A stretch of DNA of 64,000 bases from Tridacna crocea (taxonomy: Eukaryota > Mollusca > Bivalvia > Cardiida > Cardiidae): positions 5,251,001 to 5,315,000 of the forward strand of contig OX031063.1 of NCBI GenBank assembly GCA_943736015.1, written 5' to 3'. The notes below the pieces were generated by a model. That model was given only the letters and a program-made list of their open reading frames with translations, searched no databases and was not told the DNA's origin. The position numbers and the translations under genes are program-made. Of the stretch, positions 1-11,374 are shown piece after piece; position 1 is the stretch's first letter, and every line of letters starts with the position of its first letter.

Positions 1-234
1 CATTTGCGTAAAGTGTCGTCTCTGATCAGCGTCTGCAGTCTGCACAGGCTAATCCGAAACGACACTTTCCGATTTTATGTGATTTTCTGTTCTACGCAAG
101 TCTACTGTAGCACAAAATCTAATGTCTTCGTAAAGTGCCGTCTCGGATTAGCCTGCGCGGACTGCGCAGGCTAATCCGAGACGACACTTTACGCAAATGT
201 CCGAATGCACCTTTTCGCGTGTTGCACTCCATAT
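1..234. mobile_element. GC-cored palindromic MITE, family F (truncated by window edge)
   Basis: Two inverted arms built on the AAGTGTCGTCTCGGATTAGC motif meet at a GC-rich core (about 150-185), and the right flank ends in the family's CCTTTTCGCGTGTTGCA terminus. Related copies lie at 15567-15625, 26780-26998, 39727-39971 and 56927-57195. There is no coding capacity; the short ORFs across it are by-products of the palindrome. The left end is outside the window. Confidence 0.8.
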
Positions 235-569
235 CAGACAGTGTAGATACAAGATTAGACTGTGCAGAACAAATATTCTGCTGTACCAAACTACAGTAGT
301 GTATGGACAGGAAGTTTTACAGAACTTACCTAAAGTGCTGTACAGAAAGGACATCAGGTTGGTACAGCCACAGATTGCCACATCAAACACTGTGGTATGT
401 GGACACGGCATATGTATAAAAGATTTCTCAAAGTCCGGTAAATCAGCGAACTCTGTGGGGACCGGTTGCGGTACTTTATACCAGTCAGGGCCGAGTTCTG
501 AAGCTTCTAGATTACATAGATCTATGGGATAAAAATAATATTCGGTCGTGGTAGCAATAGTTCAACCAG
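235..569. other. Unassigned spacer
   Basis: AT-rich sequence with no convincing gene, splice-flanked exon or repeat match inside the window. An ORF on each strand crosses it, but both run into the flanking palindrome and neither looks like a known protein. Confidence 0.5.
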
Positions 570-905
570 TAAAAAAAAGAAAGAAAGAAAGAAAGAAAAA
601 AATAAAAAAAAAGAAGGAAAGAAAGAAACGAAGAAAGACAGACAGAAAGAAAGATAGAAAGACAGAAAGAAAAGAAGGAGAGGAAGAAAAAGAGAATGAA
701 AGAATGAAGGAATAAACGAACGAACAAAAGCAAGAAAGAAAGAAGGAAAGAAAGCAAGAAAGAAAGGAAGGAAGAAGGAAGAAAGACATACAGGAAGAAA
801 GAAAAAAAGAAAGAAAGAAAAGAAAAAGAATAAAGGAACGAATGGAAGAAAGAAAAAAAAAAGAAAGCAAAAAAAGGAAAAGCAAAACGAAAGAAAGGTT
901 GAACA
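570..905. repeat. Polypurine (GAAA)n-rich tract
   Basis: About 330 bp of almost pure A and G on the plus strand, a degenerate GAAA/GAAGG tetranucleotide repeat. On the minus strand it makes overlapping Phe/Ser/Leu-rich open frames that are low complexity and not genes. Such a homopurine-homopyrimidine stretch can form triplex DNA. A mirror-like tract of opposite strand bias lies at 27083-27430. Confidence 0.9.
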
Positions 906-1769
906 CACTTTGAACATAAAAGACTTTATGTACAAAATGTGCTCTTTATTTTGTAGTAATTTCACCCGTTTACAAAAATACTTTTAAAAGAAATTAGATA
1001 AAAAAACCGTAGGATAACGATAACTTACTAAATTCCATGATGAACATACATGGGATTTCCTTTTGCCAGCAGAGTGGCTAATTTTATTATTATCTTTTTT
1101 TTTTTTAATTTTATGATTACTTCTTTCTAATCCTATGCCTCGATTTTCTTAAAAGATATTTAATGTTGTTGCCCCTACTTTTCAGTCTTAAATCCTTCAC
1201 CATGGCCCTGTTGCTATATCGATTAAGGTGTTAAGTCCATTCAAGTGATAGAATAAGATTGATTATTCTAATTTTTTTGTTCAACAGGCGGTTTGAAAAT
1301 GTGTGGATACTCTCAAGTCCTCTATGTACAACAGCCATATGTAGTCGGATCTAGAATTTATGCCTAGTCCGTGGCTTGCAAAGAAAATTGTGCAGGGGAC
1401 TTGTAAAACAGATCCCATGACGCATGGATAAGTGCTCTTGGCCTTTCACTAAATATATGCATAGATTAAAAAATCATTTTACCCTTATGGTTTGGACTTC
1501 CAGCTTCAACTAATTGGTAAACCTCTAATAGAAGTTTAAGTAGAAGTAGTGACAGTACTTTCATCCTAAAGACTCTTTGCTGAAGACTCGGGAACTTTCA
1601 ATCAATTATGGTTATAATTAAAAACACACAGGCCAAATATCGGTAAAGTTCATTCACAAAGGTCGCTCAACGTCATGATACTAGGCTACACAATATCCAT
1701 TGTCTGAAAAGAAACACCAGAACTCTTACCTGTATGAATCTTATGAATCTAAAAGCTAATTGAATAATT
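906..1769. other. Unassigned AT-rich sequence
   Basis: No ORF of note, no clear repeat partner in the window and no splice-flanked coding stretch. I see nothing specific here. Confidence 0.5.
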
Positions 1770-2405
1770 CGACTTGCGGTCGCAACAAGTGTATGCTTCA
1801 GCTCGTGGTCTCACCTTAGGGTCGCAAAAAATGTTTGTCTTAGCTCTTAATTGCAACAAATGTATGTCTCAGCTCTTAGTCTCAACAAATGTATGTCTCA
1901 GCTAATGGTCGCAACAAAATATGTTTCACGTCATGGTATCAATAAATGTTTGTCTTAGTCTTTGGTCGCAATAAATGTTTGTCTCAGCTCTTGTGTCGCA
2001 ACAAATTTTTATCTGAGCCTATTGTCGCAATTAATGTATGTCTCAGATCTTGGTTGCAACAAATGTATGTCTCAAATCTTGGTCGCAATGAATGTGTCTC
2101 TCAGCTCATGGTCGCAATAAATGTATGGCAAAGCTTATGGTCGCAATGAATGTATGTTTCAGCGCATGGACAAAATAAATGTACGTCTAAGCTCATGGGC
2201 GCAAAAAAAAGAATGTCTCAGATCATGGTTGCAACAAATGTATGTCTCAGATAATGGTCGCATAAAATGAATGTATAAATCATGGTCGCATTCTATGTAT
2301 GTCTCAGATCATGGTCGCAATAAATGTATGTCTAAGATCATTGTCGCAATAAATCTCAGCTCATGGTCGAAATTAATGTGTGTCTCAGCTCATGGACATG
2401 CACAT
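1770..2405. repeat. Degenerate 27-28-bp tandem repeat
   Basis: About 23 copies of a unit like CATGGTCGCAACAAATGTAT followed by GTCTCAGCT, with substitutions and small indels throughout. The units read as Met-Ser-Val-like peptides in one frame, but stops break the frames and nothing suggests coding. It is an old minisatellite with no visible terminal repeats. Confidence 0.85.
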
Positions 2406-2600
2406 GTAAATTCCAGCTTGAAAATGCTTTGGATTTGGAAATGTCTTAACTTTTGTCGTGTGGTAAAAGGTTCTTAAAAGCTCTAAAAAAAACAAACGTT
2501 TAAGTATACCATCATGGATAAAGCAGCAGGTTGCTGTTGCTATAGTAGTAATAGTTACTCTTTATTTGAAAATATGAAATGTATCATCTGTACTTAGCCA

Positions 2601-3300
2601 AGACATTATTAGTTGTAACGTCAGTTGGCAGGGGACTTGGAAACTTGTTCACGGCTGTGGTGAATCATGTCGCCACATCGCCTTTGTGAACAAGTTTCCA
2701 AGTCCCCTGCCACCTAACTGTACAACGAATTTATTTTACTGCTAAGTTTTACCATTTGGAAGCGCGTCAAGCGAATTTTTCCTGTTTTATATTTCTCACC
2801 AATCGAGTATGCTGACGAAATAGAAATTCCCTTCTGAGTGCCCCTGTTTCAATAAAAAACTGGCGTCACTGGAAACTGACGTCACTAAAACGTGCAGTTT
2901 GGTGCATAAATGTGCAGTCTGGTGATCGATCGGCGCCGCCATATCGGATGTTGTGTTGCAAGTGTAGTGAAGTTTACGGGGCACTAAAAAGGGAAACTGG
3001 CTTTACGTGGTTTTTGCCAGGGAACATGATATATGTTCCCGGCATGTTAACCCTTTGGCTGCTTATCGCAACTCACAGACGTTTTGCGGACAGCGTAGAT
3101 CAAGATCAGACTGCACAGAACGTGCAGTCTGATCTTGGATCCACGCTGTCCGATCTGGAGATTTTATTCTCTACAACATACCTTTGAAATAACAATTTTT
3201 GAGTTTTTAATATCGCATTGAAAATTTCATTTTAGTAATTTAGCAGGATAAGAATTAACCAATCAGATCACGAAAAATTTCTTTGCAGTATAATAATATG
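2601..3300 (+). mobile_element. Family D fold-back element, interrupted by a TTAA MITE
   Basis: Begins near ATTATTAGTTGTA and then has a fold-back whose arms carry GGGGACTTGGAAACTTGTTC (about 2632-2712). The body has two TGACGTCA-like sites near 2866-2886 and the end is TTTCTTTGCAGTATAATAA. Other copies are at 22038-22511, 24543-25036, 31190-31645 and 42878-44410. A family C element (3047-3258) sits in the body at a TTAA. It is non-autonomous. Confidence 0.8.
3047..3258. mobile_element. TTAA-flanked hairpin MITE, family C
   Basis: Bounded by TTAA at both ends, with TTAACCCTTTGGCTGCT at the left and GCAGGATAAG before the right TTAA. It contains a hairpin whose arms are GATCAAGATCAGACTGCAC and its reverse complement. 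Uninterrupted family D copies show the empty site (GCATATTACCCAATCAG near 24990), so this is an insertion with TTAA target duplication, as in piggyBac-type elements. Confidence 0.8.
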
Positions 3301-4275
3301 ATGATTCTACCAAAACAATACGTGCAGTAAGCTTTCGTTACTGTCTATTTTCATCGGCACTTCCATCATATAATGGATATAAATGATCACAAATATTTGA
3401 ACTAAACATAAAAAACTATCATGCACAAAGTTTTATCGAATACTAATTAGCTAACTTTTTCAAAGCTGAAGATGTAAACGCGACCTTTTTCGATGGCTAA
3501 AATACAGTTCAGTGAAACTCAGAACGACTTTTTTTGTTTGTTTTGGCTAAACAAGTGGGTTGAAAAGCTTCAAGATAAGGTTGCACGTCTTGTCCAGTCT
3601 GATCTTGATCTATGCCGTCTGTCCATGACATGTTTTAGTCTTAAAGCTAAAGCGGTGAACCGATCACGATTTTTTTTCGTCAGTTAATGATCTTTTGAAC
3701 GCCATTAAAGTCACTGGGACCGAAATGGAAGATTATTTAGAGCCACCATGTTTGATATACACATGAGCTGTGCTCTGTGAAAAGGGGGCTTAATGCATTC
3801 GCCGTCAGCTTCTAAATTCGAACTCGTGACAAAAACTAAACCATCTTTCTTCGCTCGCAGTGAAAAAAAAAAAATTTTCCCGAAAATATTAGTAAGGCCG
3901 CGGGTTAATTACTCGAAGTTTTTTTGTCATGCTAAAAGATATTAAAATGGTAAATGAAATGATGACGTCATGAAAACATGCGATGTCACCTTCGTCAGAA
4001 TTTCAATTTAGTTGAGATTTTAATTCTGACAAGGGAACAATGAAAGACCACAAAATTACCTAAATAAACAACTATTTTGCCAATTTTGAGTCTAGTCATG
4101 AGCTTTATTCATATCCTTTACAGGTATTTATTACAATTCGGTTTCATGCAGTCTTTTCATTGTATTAAGTTTGAACAAAATGATAAAAAAATATCACGTG
4201 AAAAAAGTATCATCACTGAATACTGATTCCTGATTATTCGACGTATGTTACGTTGATGACCTTGCAATGTACAGG
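3301..4275. other. Mostly unassigned; short family E terminus at 3765-3808
   Basis: An AT-rich spacer with no gene signal. At 3765-3808 the sequence GAGCTGTGCTCTGTG with GGGGGCTTAATGCATTCG matches the outer end of the GC-hairpin family E seen whole at 41480-41880 and 47701-47950. Confidence 0.5.
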
Positions 4276-4510
4276 TAACCCCTTACCACAACTTCAGGAG
4301 TTTTAGTGACCCTGTGGAACAAAGCTTTTGAAGACATTGTTGGAAAAGGAGAAAATGCTGGTAACCAGCATTTTCTCCTTTTCCAACAACGTCATCTACC
4401 TACTCTAACCATTGCTAAGTACATCATTTTGATCCACATTTATTTTCCATCTGCAAATACTTCAATTTTGAGCGGGACTTAAACTTGCACGGTCGTATGG
4501 TAAAGGCTTT
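4276..4510. mobile_element. Hairpin MITE, family A
   Basis: Begins TAACCCCTTACCACA and ends near ATGGTAAAGGCTTT. The centre is a fold-back of GGAAAAGGAGAAAATGCTGG with its reverse complement around 4346-4388. The terminal TTAA is degraded. It belongs to the same family as 6026-6253, 16435-16663, 35701-35929 and others. Confidence 0.75.
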
Positions 4511-4574
4511 ACCTTTTGGGACCCAGTAGACGGTTTCTAGAGATTAGACCCCGGTAAGTGTACTTTCTTGTGTC

Positions 4575-4672
4575 TTATTCAGGACTGAGGTGAATCATGT
4601 CGCTACCTAACCTTCGGCTAGACATGAATCACCACAACAAGTTTCCAAGTCCCCTGCCAATTGACTGTACAC
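4575..4672. mobile_element. Family D fold-back fragment
   Basis: Contains TGAGGTGAATCATGTCGC and AAGTTTCCAAGTCCCCTGCC, the two fold-back arms of family D, without the body of the element. Confidence 0.65.
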
Positions 4673-5175
4673 CAAAAAATGCATACCTGTAGGTCACTTG
4701 AAATTGAAATTGGATGAATTATACTTCTGGCCGCTGACTGTAGGTACATTTACATGTATTTGATTCATGTTCATTGTTCACACATAACAAATCACCAATC
4801 GAAACAACAAAACTTTTTATAAAGAGCGTTTTTTTTTAACATAAAAAGTAAGCCTAACAAATGTAACACATGTACCTATTCATCAATAATGTAAAATGAG
4901 TTTATTTGTCCAATAACCCTTTCATAAAGAGTTACACTTTTCGACTGATAAATAATTATAGTGGTATATTTCTGCCGCATGATACACGATACATTTTGCT
5001 ATAATTTATGAGAACTAGCACGATAAAATAGTATTTCCTGGAAATAATATTTAGATAATAAAAATGTTCACAATGAAAATATCACGATAATTCTGTAAGC
5101 ATGTTTTTTTTCTTTCTTTCTTTAGTGCCCATTACTGACATTTACAGCACCTATCATTAGATATGCTTTCGGAAC
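4673..5175. other. Unassigned AT-rich spacer
   Basis: No gene or recognised repeat, apart from a short T/CTTT run near 5105-5125. Confidence 0.45.
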
Positions 5176-5184
5176 ATCTTCGTC

Positions 5185-5547
5185 CATCCTCGGATACCCC
5201 GGGGTCTCCCTATTTGCTACGCTACATCGACCCCTGGGACAATTAGTTGAATTTCCTTCGCTTTACCGCTGGCCGAATGCTGGCTTTTCATTGGTTCCAT
5301 CATCATTTTGTGATGGGCGAGTGTACTGTACGCTATGACGTTTCGTATCGATTTTCGGCGGCTCGCTTTACCGCTGGCCGAATGCTGGCTTTTCATTGGT
5401 TCTATCATCATTTTGTGATGGGCGAGTGGACTGTACGGTATGACGTTTCGTATCGATTTTCGGCGGCTGATTCAAAGTTTTATTAGTCAATTGTCCCAGG
5501 GTCGATGTAGCGTAGCAAATAGGGAGACCCTGGGGTATCCGAGGATG
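5185..5547. mobile_element. Mutator-like TIR element with 9-bp target duplication
   Basis: Terminal inverted repeats of about 58 bp (5185-5242 and 5490-5547) begin CATCCTCGGATACCCC and differ by about one substitution and one indel. The 9-bp direct repeat ATCTTCGTC lies immediately outside at 5176-5184 and 5548-5556. Long TIRs with a 9-bp target duplication fit the Mutator (MULE) superfamily. The interior is a tandem duplication of about 104 bp (starting near 5259 and 5363), which explains the two similar ORFs. No transposase is present. Confidence 0.85.
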
Positions 5548-5574
5548 ATCTTCGTCTACAGCCTTATTAATTCT

Positions 5575-5680
5575 ACATTGTAAATAAAAAATCAGACTGC
5601 ACGTTCTGTGCTGTCTGATCTTGGTATACACTGTCCGCTAAAGGTTAGAGATTCGCGCTCAGCATCAGTAGGGTTAAGCC
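5575..5680. mobile_element. Family C hairpin fragment
   Basis: Hairpin arms AAATCAGACTGCACG and GTCTGATCTTGG, followed by ACACTGTCCGC and an end at AGGGTTAA. The left half is missing. Confidence 0.7.
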
Positions 5681-6025
5681 GTCAAAAGATTAGATTTTTT
5701 TTACTATCTGGCGGCGAAAAATGTACTTTATTTTTTTGCCAGGCCTAATTTATTTATCACAAATTAGATTTATGGCCCCTAGCAAATGAGGCAGGTTTGC
5801 AGAAAAAAAACAGAGTCATTGTCCGGGCCATTTTTTTGAAAGGGTAAATTTATTTGACCTCTTTATCATATTAAATAATACTTTTGAAACACCTGTCCTG
5901 AATTTATTTCTAAAAAAAAAAATCAGAAAAGGAGCAAGGTTCATTCCTTTTTTAATTTTCCACACGCCGTAATCTTAGACTTGTCCAAACCGTTAACATT
6001 AGCAGTTAGCAAATTTATGAGGCTC

Positions 6026-6253
6026 TTAACTCATTACCACACGAGACAATTTTGGACTGATCCAAATTGAAAGCATTTGCAGACGACAAAATAAAGGTGA
6101 CTGAAAATAGAAATTTGTTCTGGAAAGGGTAGAAAACACTGTGGAAAACGGAGAAAATGCTGGTTACCAGCATTTTCTCCTTTTCCCACAGTGTTTTCAA
6201 AAGGCTTCTTTCTCAGGGGCGTCAAAAGTAGGGACTGAGTGGTAATGGGTTAA
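6026..6253. mobile_element. TTAA-flanked hairpin MITE, family A (near full length)
   Basis: TTAA at both ends, termini TTAACTCATTACCACA and TGTGGTAATGGGTTAA, and a central palindrome of GGAGAAAATGCTGGTTACC with its reverse complement near 6147-6190. A subterminal AAAGCATTTGCAGACGAC block is shared by most copies. Ends and target resemble piggyBac-type MITEs. There is no coding capacity. Confidence 0.88.
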
Positions 6254-6402
6254 AATGGAATTTATGTTTGAATTCTTAGAAAGCATTATGGGAAAATTGA
6301 AAATGCTGGCTACCAGCATTTTCATCTTTTCCCATAATGTTTTCAAAATCCGTCTTTTACAAGATCGTTAAAAACTGGAAATTATGCCGTAAAGGGTTTT
6401 TA
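6254..6402. mobile_element. Truncated family A hairpin MITE
   Basis: Second hairpin (AAAATGCTGGCTACCAGC) with the right part AAAATCCGTC...AAAACTGG and a degraded end GTAAAGGG, directly abutting the copy at 6026-6253. The left half is absent. Confidence 0.65.
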
Positions 6403-7190
6403 AGGTAATATGTTGAATATTTAGCGAGTGTGATGGTCCTCTGGTTGATAAAAAAACACAATTCTCGTCCTTTGGCTCTCCTAATTCGATACCGAAATGT
6501 CCGAAAATTTAACCTTCATACTACCGATACATTTTCCAACCTTAGCATTTCAAGCGAGGTCCGTGTGGACCCAAGTCATACACATGTATCATTCTTGATT
6601 TCTTGTGTACAGATGTTCAGAACATTGTTTGTGTAAGTTCAGTAAATGAAAACCAACTACTCCAATTATTTATTGATTTTTCTACCTAGGAAAAAACAAC
6701 CGAAATGCACTGCTCAAAAGAATTAAAGGATTACATAAGTGCTGAATTCCAAATCTTTCACTTTGCTAAAAGCTTGACCTTTGTGCTCTGAAAACCATCA
6801 GCTTACATTCTTACTCAACAGAATGTCTCAATATTGTTCTTGTTTGTTTCATTTTAAATGGTGATAAACCATGTTAAGAAGAAAATAAGAAATTTGTTTT
6901 CCTTGTTCTTTTGTCAAACAGCTGATATTTGTTTTTCCAATCGTTTGTTCATATTATTGTCAAATCTCACGAAACAACAGGACTAGATGTGAGTTGAAAG
7001 AAATGACAAGTCCGATTCTCCGAAAAGCCTGTGTGAAAAATATAAAACAGAATTCAAAGCGTTGAGAACGTTGGAGTGGTATTTGTAAAAGAAGCCTTTC
7101 TGTGGAATTAATGATTTGAAAAAAAAAAGAATTAAATGTTAGTTTGAAAGTCGAGCTATTAAGCAAATGAATACCCTTTCGATTGAAAGT
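6403..7190. other. Unassigned spacer
   Basis: AT-rich sequence with no gene signal and no repeat partner noted. Several short ORFs lack recognisable domains and splice context. Confidence 0.45.
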
Positions 7191-7199
7191 AGAGTACTC

Positions 7200-7600
7200 T
7201 TGCCAAAGTTAGGATTATTTGTGTATTGATTGTCTTCCTTTGATCATTAGTAGGAGCCAGGAGTAACGTCCCTTTACAGTATGATGCATGATGGATACAG
7301 AAAAAAATCATGCGAATATATCGAAAAGAATTAAGCATTTACCTGAAAACTATGATGTTGAAATATCTTTAGCCGCTAACATTTAATTTACAACATAACA
7401 ATCAATTATTTCGATCTACAAATATCCATGCCCAATCAAATGGGAGTAACGCGCAATCATGGGACGAACAAGCCACAGGACGAATTAGTCTTAGAACGAA
7501 AAAGCCCAACACCAAGCGATCAGTAGACATATTTTGTATCATTGCACCAATAGAAGGCTATGAGCGATTGAGGTTATTTTTTTTAATCAAAAATCAATAT
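7200..7600 (+). repeat. Dispersed repeat I, copy 1
   Basis: Matches the reverse complement of 12860-13260. Shared blocks include CAATCAAATGGGAGTAACGC with CAATCATGG, GATCAGTAGACA and CACCAATAGAAGGCTAT. The two copies are diverged and inverted relative to each other. The class is unknown and no terminal repeat was found. Confidence 0.6.
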
Positions 7601-9242
7601 TTCCACGATGGATGGCCTCTCCTAGTGTGTTTTAACATGCCATTTCCAATTACATACCTGAGTACTACCAAAAAACTCATTTGCTTGAGAAAAAAAGGGT
7701 TTAATTGGGTTTATATCTATCGGCTTTACACAAAATACGATACATGTTCTTCAAAATTCATTATTGAACTGATTGTGATATTGTTTTCGACAAATACCAC
7801 AAAAACGGCTTTGACAAGAATAACCCATACATCTTTGTGCTAAGCAAATTGTTTTGTCTGTTCTGAAACTTTATAGTGTTAAGACTAAATGACCTTATGA
7901 GCAGAAGATTATTTGCATTGTCGCGTACTGGAAAAAAAATATCATGTGATCGAAGTCGAGGACATGTGATCCTTTAAGTTTTTTGAGCGGTGTATGTGGG
8001 TATTAGGTGAACATAGCATTCTTGATAGGTAGAATGATCTTGATATTACCTGGGATCTGCACGGAACCAATCTGATTTTGGGTTTTATATTCCTGCTCTG
8101 CTCTCAATCCACCAAAGTTTCTGTGTAATTTCAGGTTAATAATAGGCCTAGGTTTAGTAACAACCTCCTAAAATGACAGTTCCTTGTTTACATCATAGAC
8201 AAACAGAGAACCATGTTGGGTCCATACGGACCTCACATGATATGATTAAGGTTAAAGGTGCACTGTCCATAAGTTCACCGCTTAGGTCATGTATTGCGGC
8301 ATTAAAATACTGGCGTAATAATCGTTTTATGTTAGCTGAGTCATTAAGAAAATAATTGTAATTCATTATGCAAATGTCACAATTCATAAACACAAAAAGT
8401 GAAGTGCTCTCCTTAGAAATGGTACAGATTTGAAGGGAGGCTGTGTTCAACATCTATTCGCCGAGACCCCATTCCTCATTCGATATGAATAAGGTGCTTA
8501 GTCCCTAGGTTCACCGCCTTGGTGCTATATTTTGGGGTTAAAATACTGACGATAATAATCATTTTTTTTGCTGGTCGAAAGACCAGTTTACCTTACAATT
8601 TCGTCGATTGTTAAAAACAATGGAAGATAGTGATTTTTGATTATACGACGATTTGCTTGGTATCATGAATCACGGAGATGCATTAAGCCCCTTTTTGCCA
8701 ACGCATGGTTAATATTTAGAACGTTATATGCTAGTGTCTGGCTATTTTTCCATAAAAACGAAGCGGAAAACATGTTCAGTAAAAAGGGAAAATTAACCTT
8801 CTAGCAATCAATATCAACAAGGCCCGAAATTTGTTCTCTGGGATTTGAGTACAAAACCACTCAATTAATAGCAAAAGTGAACAGAAGGGAACATGATAAC
8901 AGCCCCGAGCCTTACTTAACCACTTTACTTACTAACTTAAAATGAAACAAACATGCTACCTTGCAAAGTAGGTGATGTAAAAACGAACGCAATTGAATAT
9001 AGAAGAAAACGATTAAAGTACAATTTTTGCATGAAAAAATGAAATTTCAAATATCGTCATTACACTCAACTGCATGCTTTAAATAAAATTGATAACTGAT
9101 TAAATTTCAATATTTGAAAGAAAAAGCAAAAGCCTGGTTACTTTAGCTTGCAAAAAATTAAGGCTATTTGAAATTCCATTCAAAGTTATTTGTCCTCTAA
9201 GGATTGTTGTATTTTCATTAAAAAAAACAAACTCAAATTGTA
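7601..9242. other. Mostly unassigned; family E half-copy at 8575-8716
   Basis: No gene. Positions 8575-8716 hold the right half of a family E element (AAAGACCAGTTTACCTTAC ... GCATTAAGCCCCTTTTTGCC then CATGGTT). A duplicated AGGTGC...AGTTCACCGC motif occurs at 8255-8282 and 8490-8517, suggesting a further degenerate repeat. Confidence 0.5.
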
Positions 9243-9485
9243 TTCTATACATAGTAGCTCAGTCGGTAGATCACGGGAGCCACAGGTTTAAATCCCAACT
9301 AGGCCAAATTTCTTTCAAAGGATTGATGATATTCATTGCTACATAAATCATTATTCTCTTTTCGTTGACTATTGTTTTCGAAGATATTAGCATGGAGAGC
9401 AGCCACTGGCTTGAAAAGGATATAGCACAAAGTGCTGTTAAAAGAATCATTGGCAGGAAATTGATTAGTGTATTGTCCACCGCGG
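9243..9485 (+). mobile_element. tRNA-derived SINE, degraded
   Basis: Starts with a tRNA-like head (GTAGCTCAGTCGGTAGATCA as A box and GGTTTAAATCCCAAC as B box). The body matches the SINEs at 35240-35565 and 30546-30795 (AGGATTGATGATATTCATTG, GCAGCCACTGGCTTG). The head is followed by an unrelated body, so this is a SINE and not a tRNA gene. Confidence 0.7.
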
Positions 9486-9514
9486 TATAACTAAAATGTG
9501 ACCCAAAACGGAAA

Positions 9515-9735
9515 AGGGGCCCTTCTGGGAACCGCGAAAAGTGTCAACCCTGGTCAGACTGTGCGAATCGCGCAGGCTGACCAGTGTTGACACTTTTCGC
9601 TTTAATGACATTTTCTGTATGAAAAGTGGTCATTGTACCTAGTTATACAATCATTTCTGAATTATCAACTGAAACTGACCAGCACTATCGTTGATCTGTT
9701 ATCATCTAATTGGTGTACAGAATTCCCAGACGGTC
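9515..9735. mobile_element. GC-hairpin element, family E2
   Basis: Palindrome GCGAAAAGTGTCAACCCTGG ... CAGTGTTGACACTTTTCGC around a CGCGCAGG core, followed by a right flank shared with 24239-24470 (AAAAGTGGTCATTGTACC, GATCTGTTATCATCTAATTG). Non-coding. Confidence 0.75.
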
Positions 9736-10261
9736 CCTTTTTGCATGACAGGTCACAAATATTTTGTAATGAAACGTCTGACAAACAATCAATGTATTCT
9801 CTTATAATGATCATAAGATTCATAGAAATTAATAATCTTATCAATAAACTTAAGATATTACCTTGCCAAACATTATAGATCCAGTTTATATAAGACTTAT
9901 TTTGTGTATGGATTACTGCAATTTCAAATATCGCCTCCTAACTGCTTTACGTTATAATTATAATAAATAAGATCTCTAATTTACAAAGGAAATGAATTAT
10001 TCATATAGATCTATATAGCAATATTGACAATTAAAAATACCATTTACATTAAACAAAATTTGTATAGATACATGTATCAGTGCGATTTGAAATATTGCCC
10101 TAAAATTGCAATTAAATACCGATGATAAAATCCCAAGAACATAAATATGAAAGTAATAAACATATTCATTTTACCTTTGTAATAAAAAAAAATCCCTGTT
10201 TATATTTCACGTTATTGTAAGACAATGTAGCTGTTAGAATACGCTTGTAATTTTGCCGTTG
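9736..10261. other. AT-rich spacer with no recognised feature
   Basis: Strongly AT-rich with scattered homopolymer runs. I see no gene, repeat pair or splice-flanked exon. Confidence 0.5.
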
Positions 10262-10478
10262 GTTTACCCTTTGAACGGCGATATAAACCGGACAGATATT
10301 TTTTTAGTGTAAAAGTAGGAGCTAATCAATTGCAATTTGAAGGTTGCTCTTGGTTGGAATGTCTCTACAAACAGACAGTGAAGATCAAAAATCAGACTGC
10401 ACGTTTTGTTCAGTCTGATCTTTGATCTACACTGACCGTAAAGTTAATCAAAGTTACGAGAGGTGCTCAAAGGGTTAA
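10262..10478. mobile_element. TTAA-type hairpin MITE, family C
   Basis: Left end TTTACCCTTTGAACGGCG, hairpin AAATCAGACTGCACG with its complement around 10386-10432, right end AAAGGGTTAA at 10478. The left TTAA is degraded. Confidence 0.75.
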
Positions 10479-10526
10479 TTACACTTGAACGTCTGTAAAC
10501 GTCTAATAACGTCATTTACGTAGGTT

Positions 10527-10950
10527 TTTATAACCCTTTAGAGTGCCTAACGCGTATATAACTGCGTTATGTAGAAATTGTGGATCGAGATCAGACTGCG
10601 GAGAATGCACAGTCTAATCTTTGGTTCAAACATTCCGGTCTTTATAAGATTTATGAGACAAAATTTTGTCTACGTAGCTTACTTCAATTCATTTTGAGAC
10701 TAAATTGTCAATTTTATTCAATTCAATACTGTACCAAAACAGTCTTGAAGTTTTTCTACATCGAGGAAGGAGGTCTTTTAAAAACACAGTCGGAAAAAGA
10801 CAAAAATGCTGAAAAACAGTATTTCACTCTTTTCCAGCAATGTTTTCTACCCTTTTACAGGCAAATTTCAATAACCGAACCGTATTTGATTTGTCGTCTT
10901 GAATACCTTTGAATTTAGACCGGTCTAAAGTTTTGTAGTTTGGTTATAAG
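10527..10950. mobile_element. Degenerate family C copy followed by degenerate family A copy
   Basis: Positions 10527-10640 have the family C head and hairpin (GATCGAGATCAGACTGCGG). From about 10770 to 10950 a worn family A copy follows (GGAAAAAGACAAAAATGCTG, then TTTTCCAGCAATGTTTTC and the TTGTCGTC...TTTGAATTTAGACCGGTC block). The hairpin arms no longer pair well. Confidence 0.6.
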
Positions 10951-10962
10951 TTACGGATTGAG

Positions 10963-11173
10963 CTCTTAGGCTTCTAAGTGTGACTTACTGACCTTTTGTG
11001 GACAGTGTAGATCAAGATCAGACTGCACAGAACGTGCAGCCTGATCTTGAATCTACACAATGCGATAAGGATGTATTTTTAAGCCAAAATTAATTTTGTA
11101 ATGGCAACAATTAGGATTTTTTTCTATGGACTTTAAAGTGTCAAGTGAGTTTTTTTACTGGATAAGGGTTAAA
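10963..11173. mobile_element. TTAA-type hairpin MITE, family C
   Basis: Left end CTTAGGCTTCTAAGTG, hairpin arms GATCAAGATCAGACTGCACA and its complement at about 11004-11056, right end GGATAAGGGTTAA at 11173. Confidence 0.75.
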
Positions 11174-11374
11174 TGCAATTCTAACGTTTAGATTTTAAAT
11201 TGATCTAAATAAAACGGTTTTACATGTACGCATACCACCTCATAAATGTTAACTTTTTAGCGAAACGCCTTCTTTTAAACCAGAAATGTGTGTGTGTGTT
11301 TGTTTGTTGTTTTTTTTGTCTTTTTACAGACGTCGTTTTAACATATTTTAACTCATCTTATTTACTGATTGCGA

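Noticed and set aside
522-965. Long minus-strand Phe/Ser/Leu-rich ORFs
   Set aside because: They are translations of the GAAA tract in several frames; low complexity, no domain.
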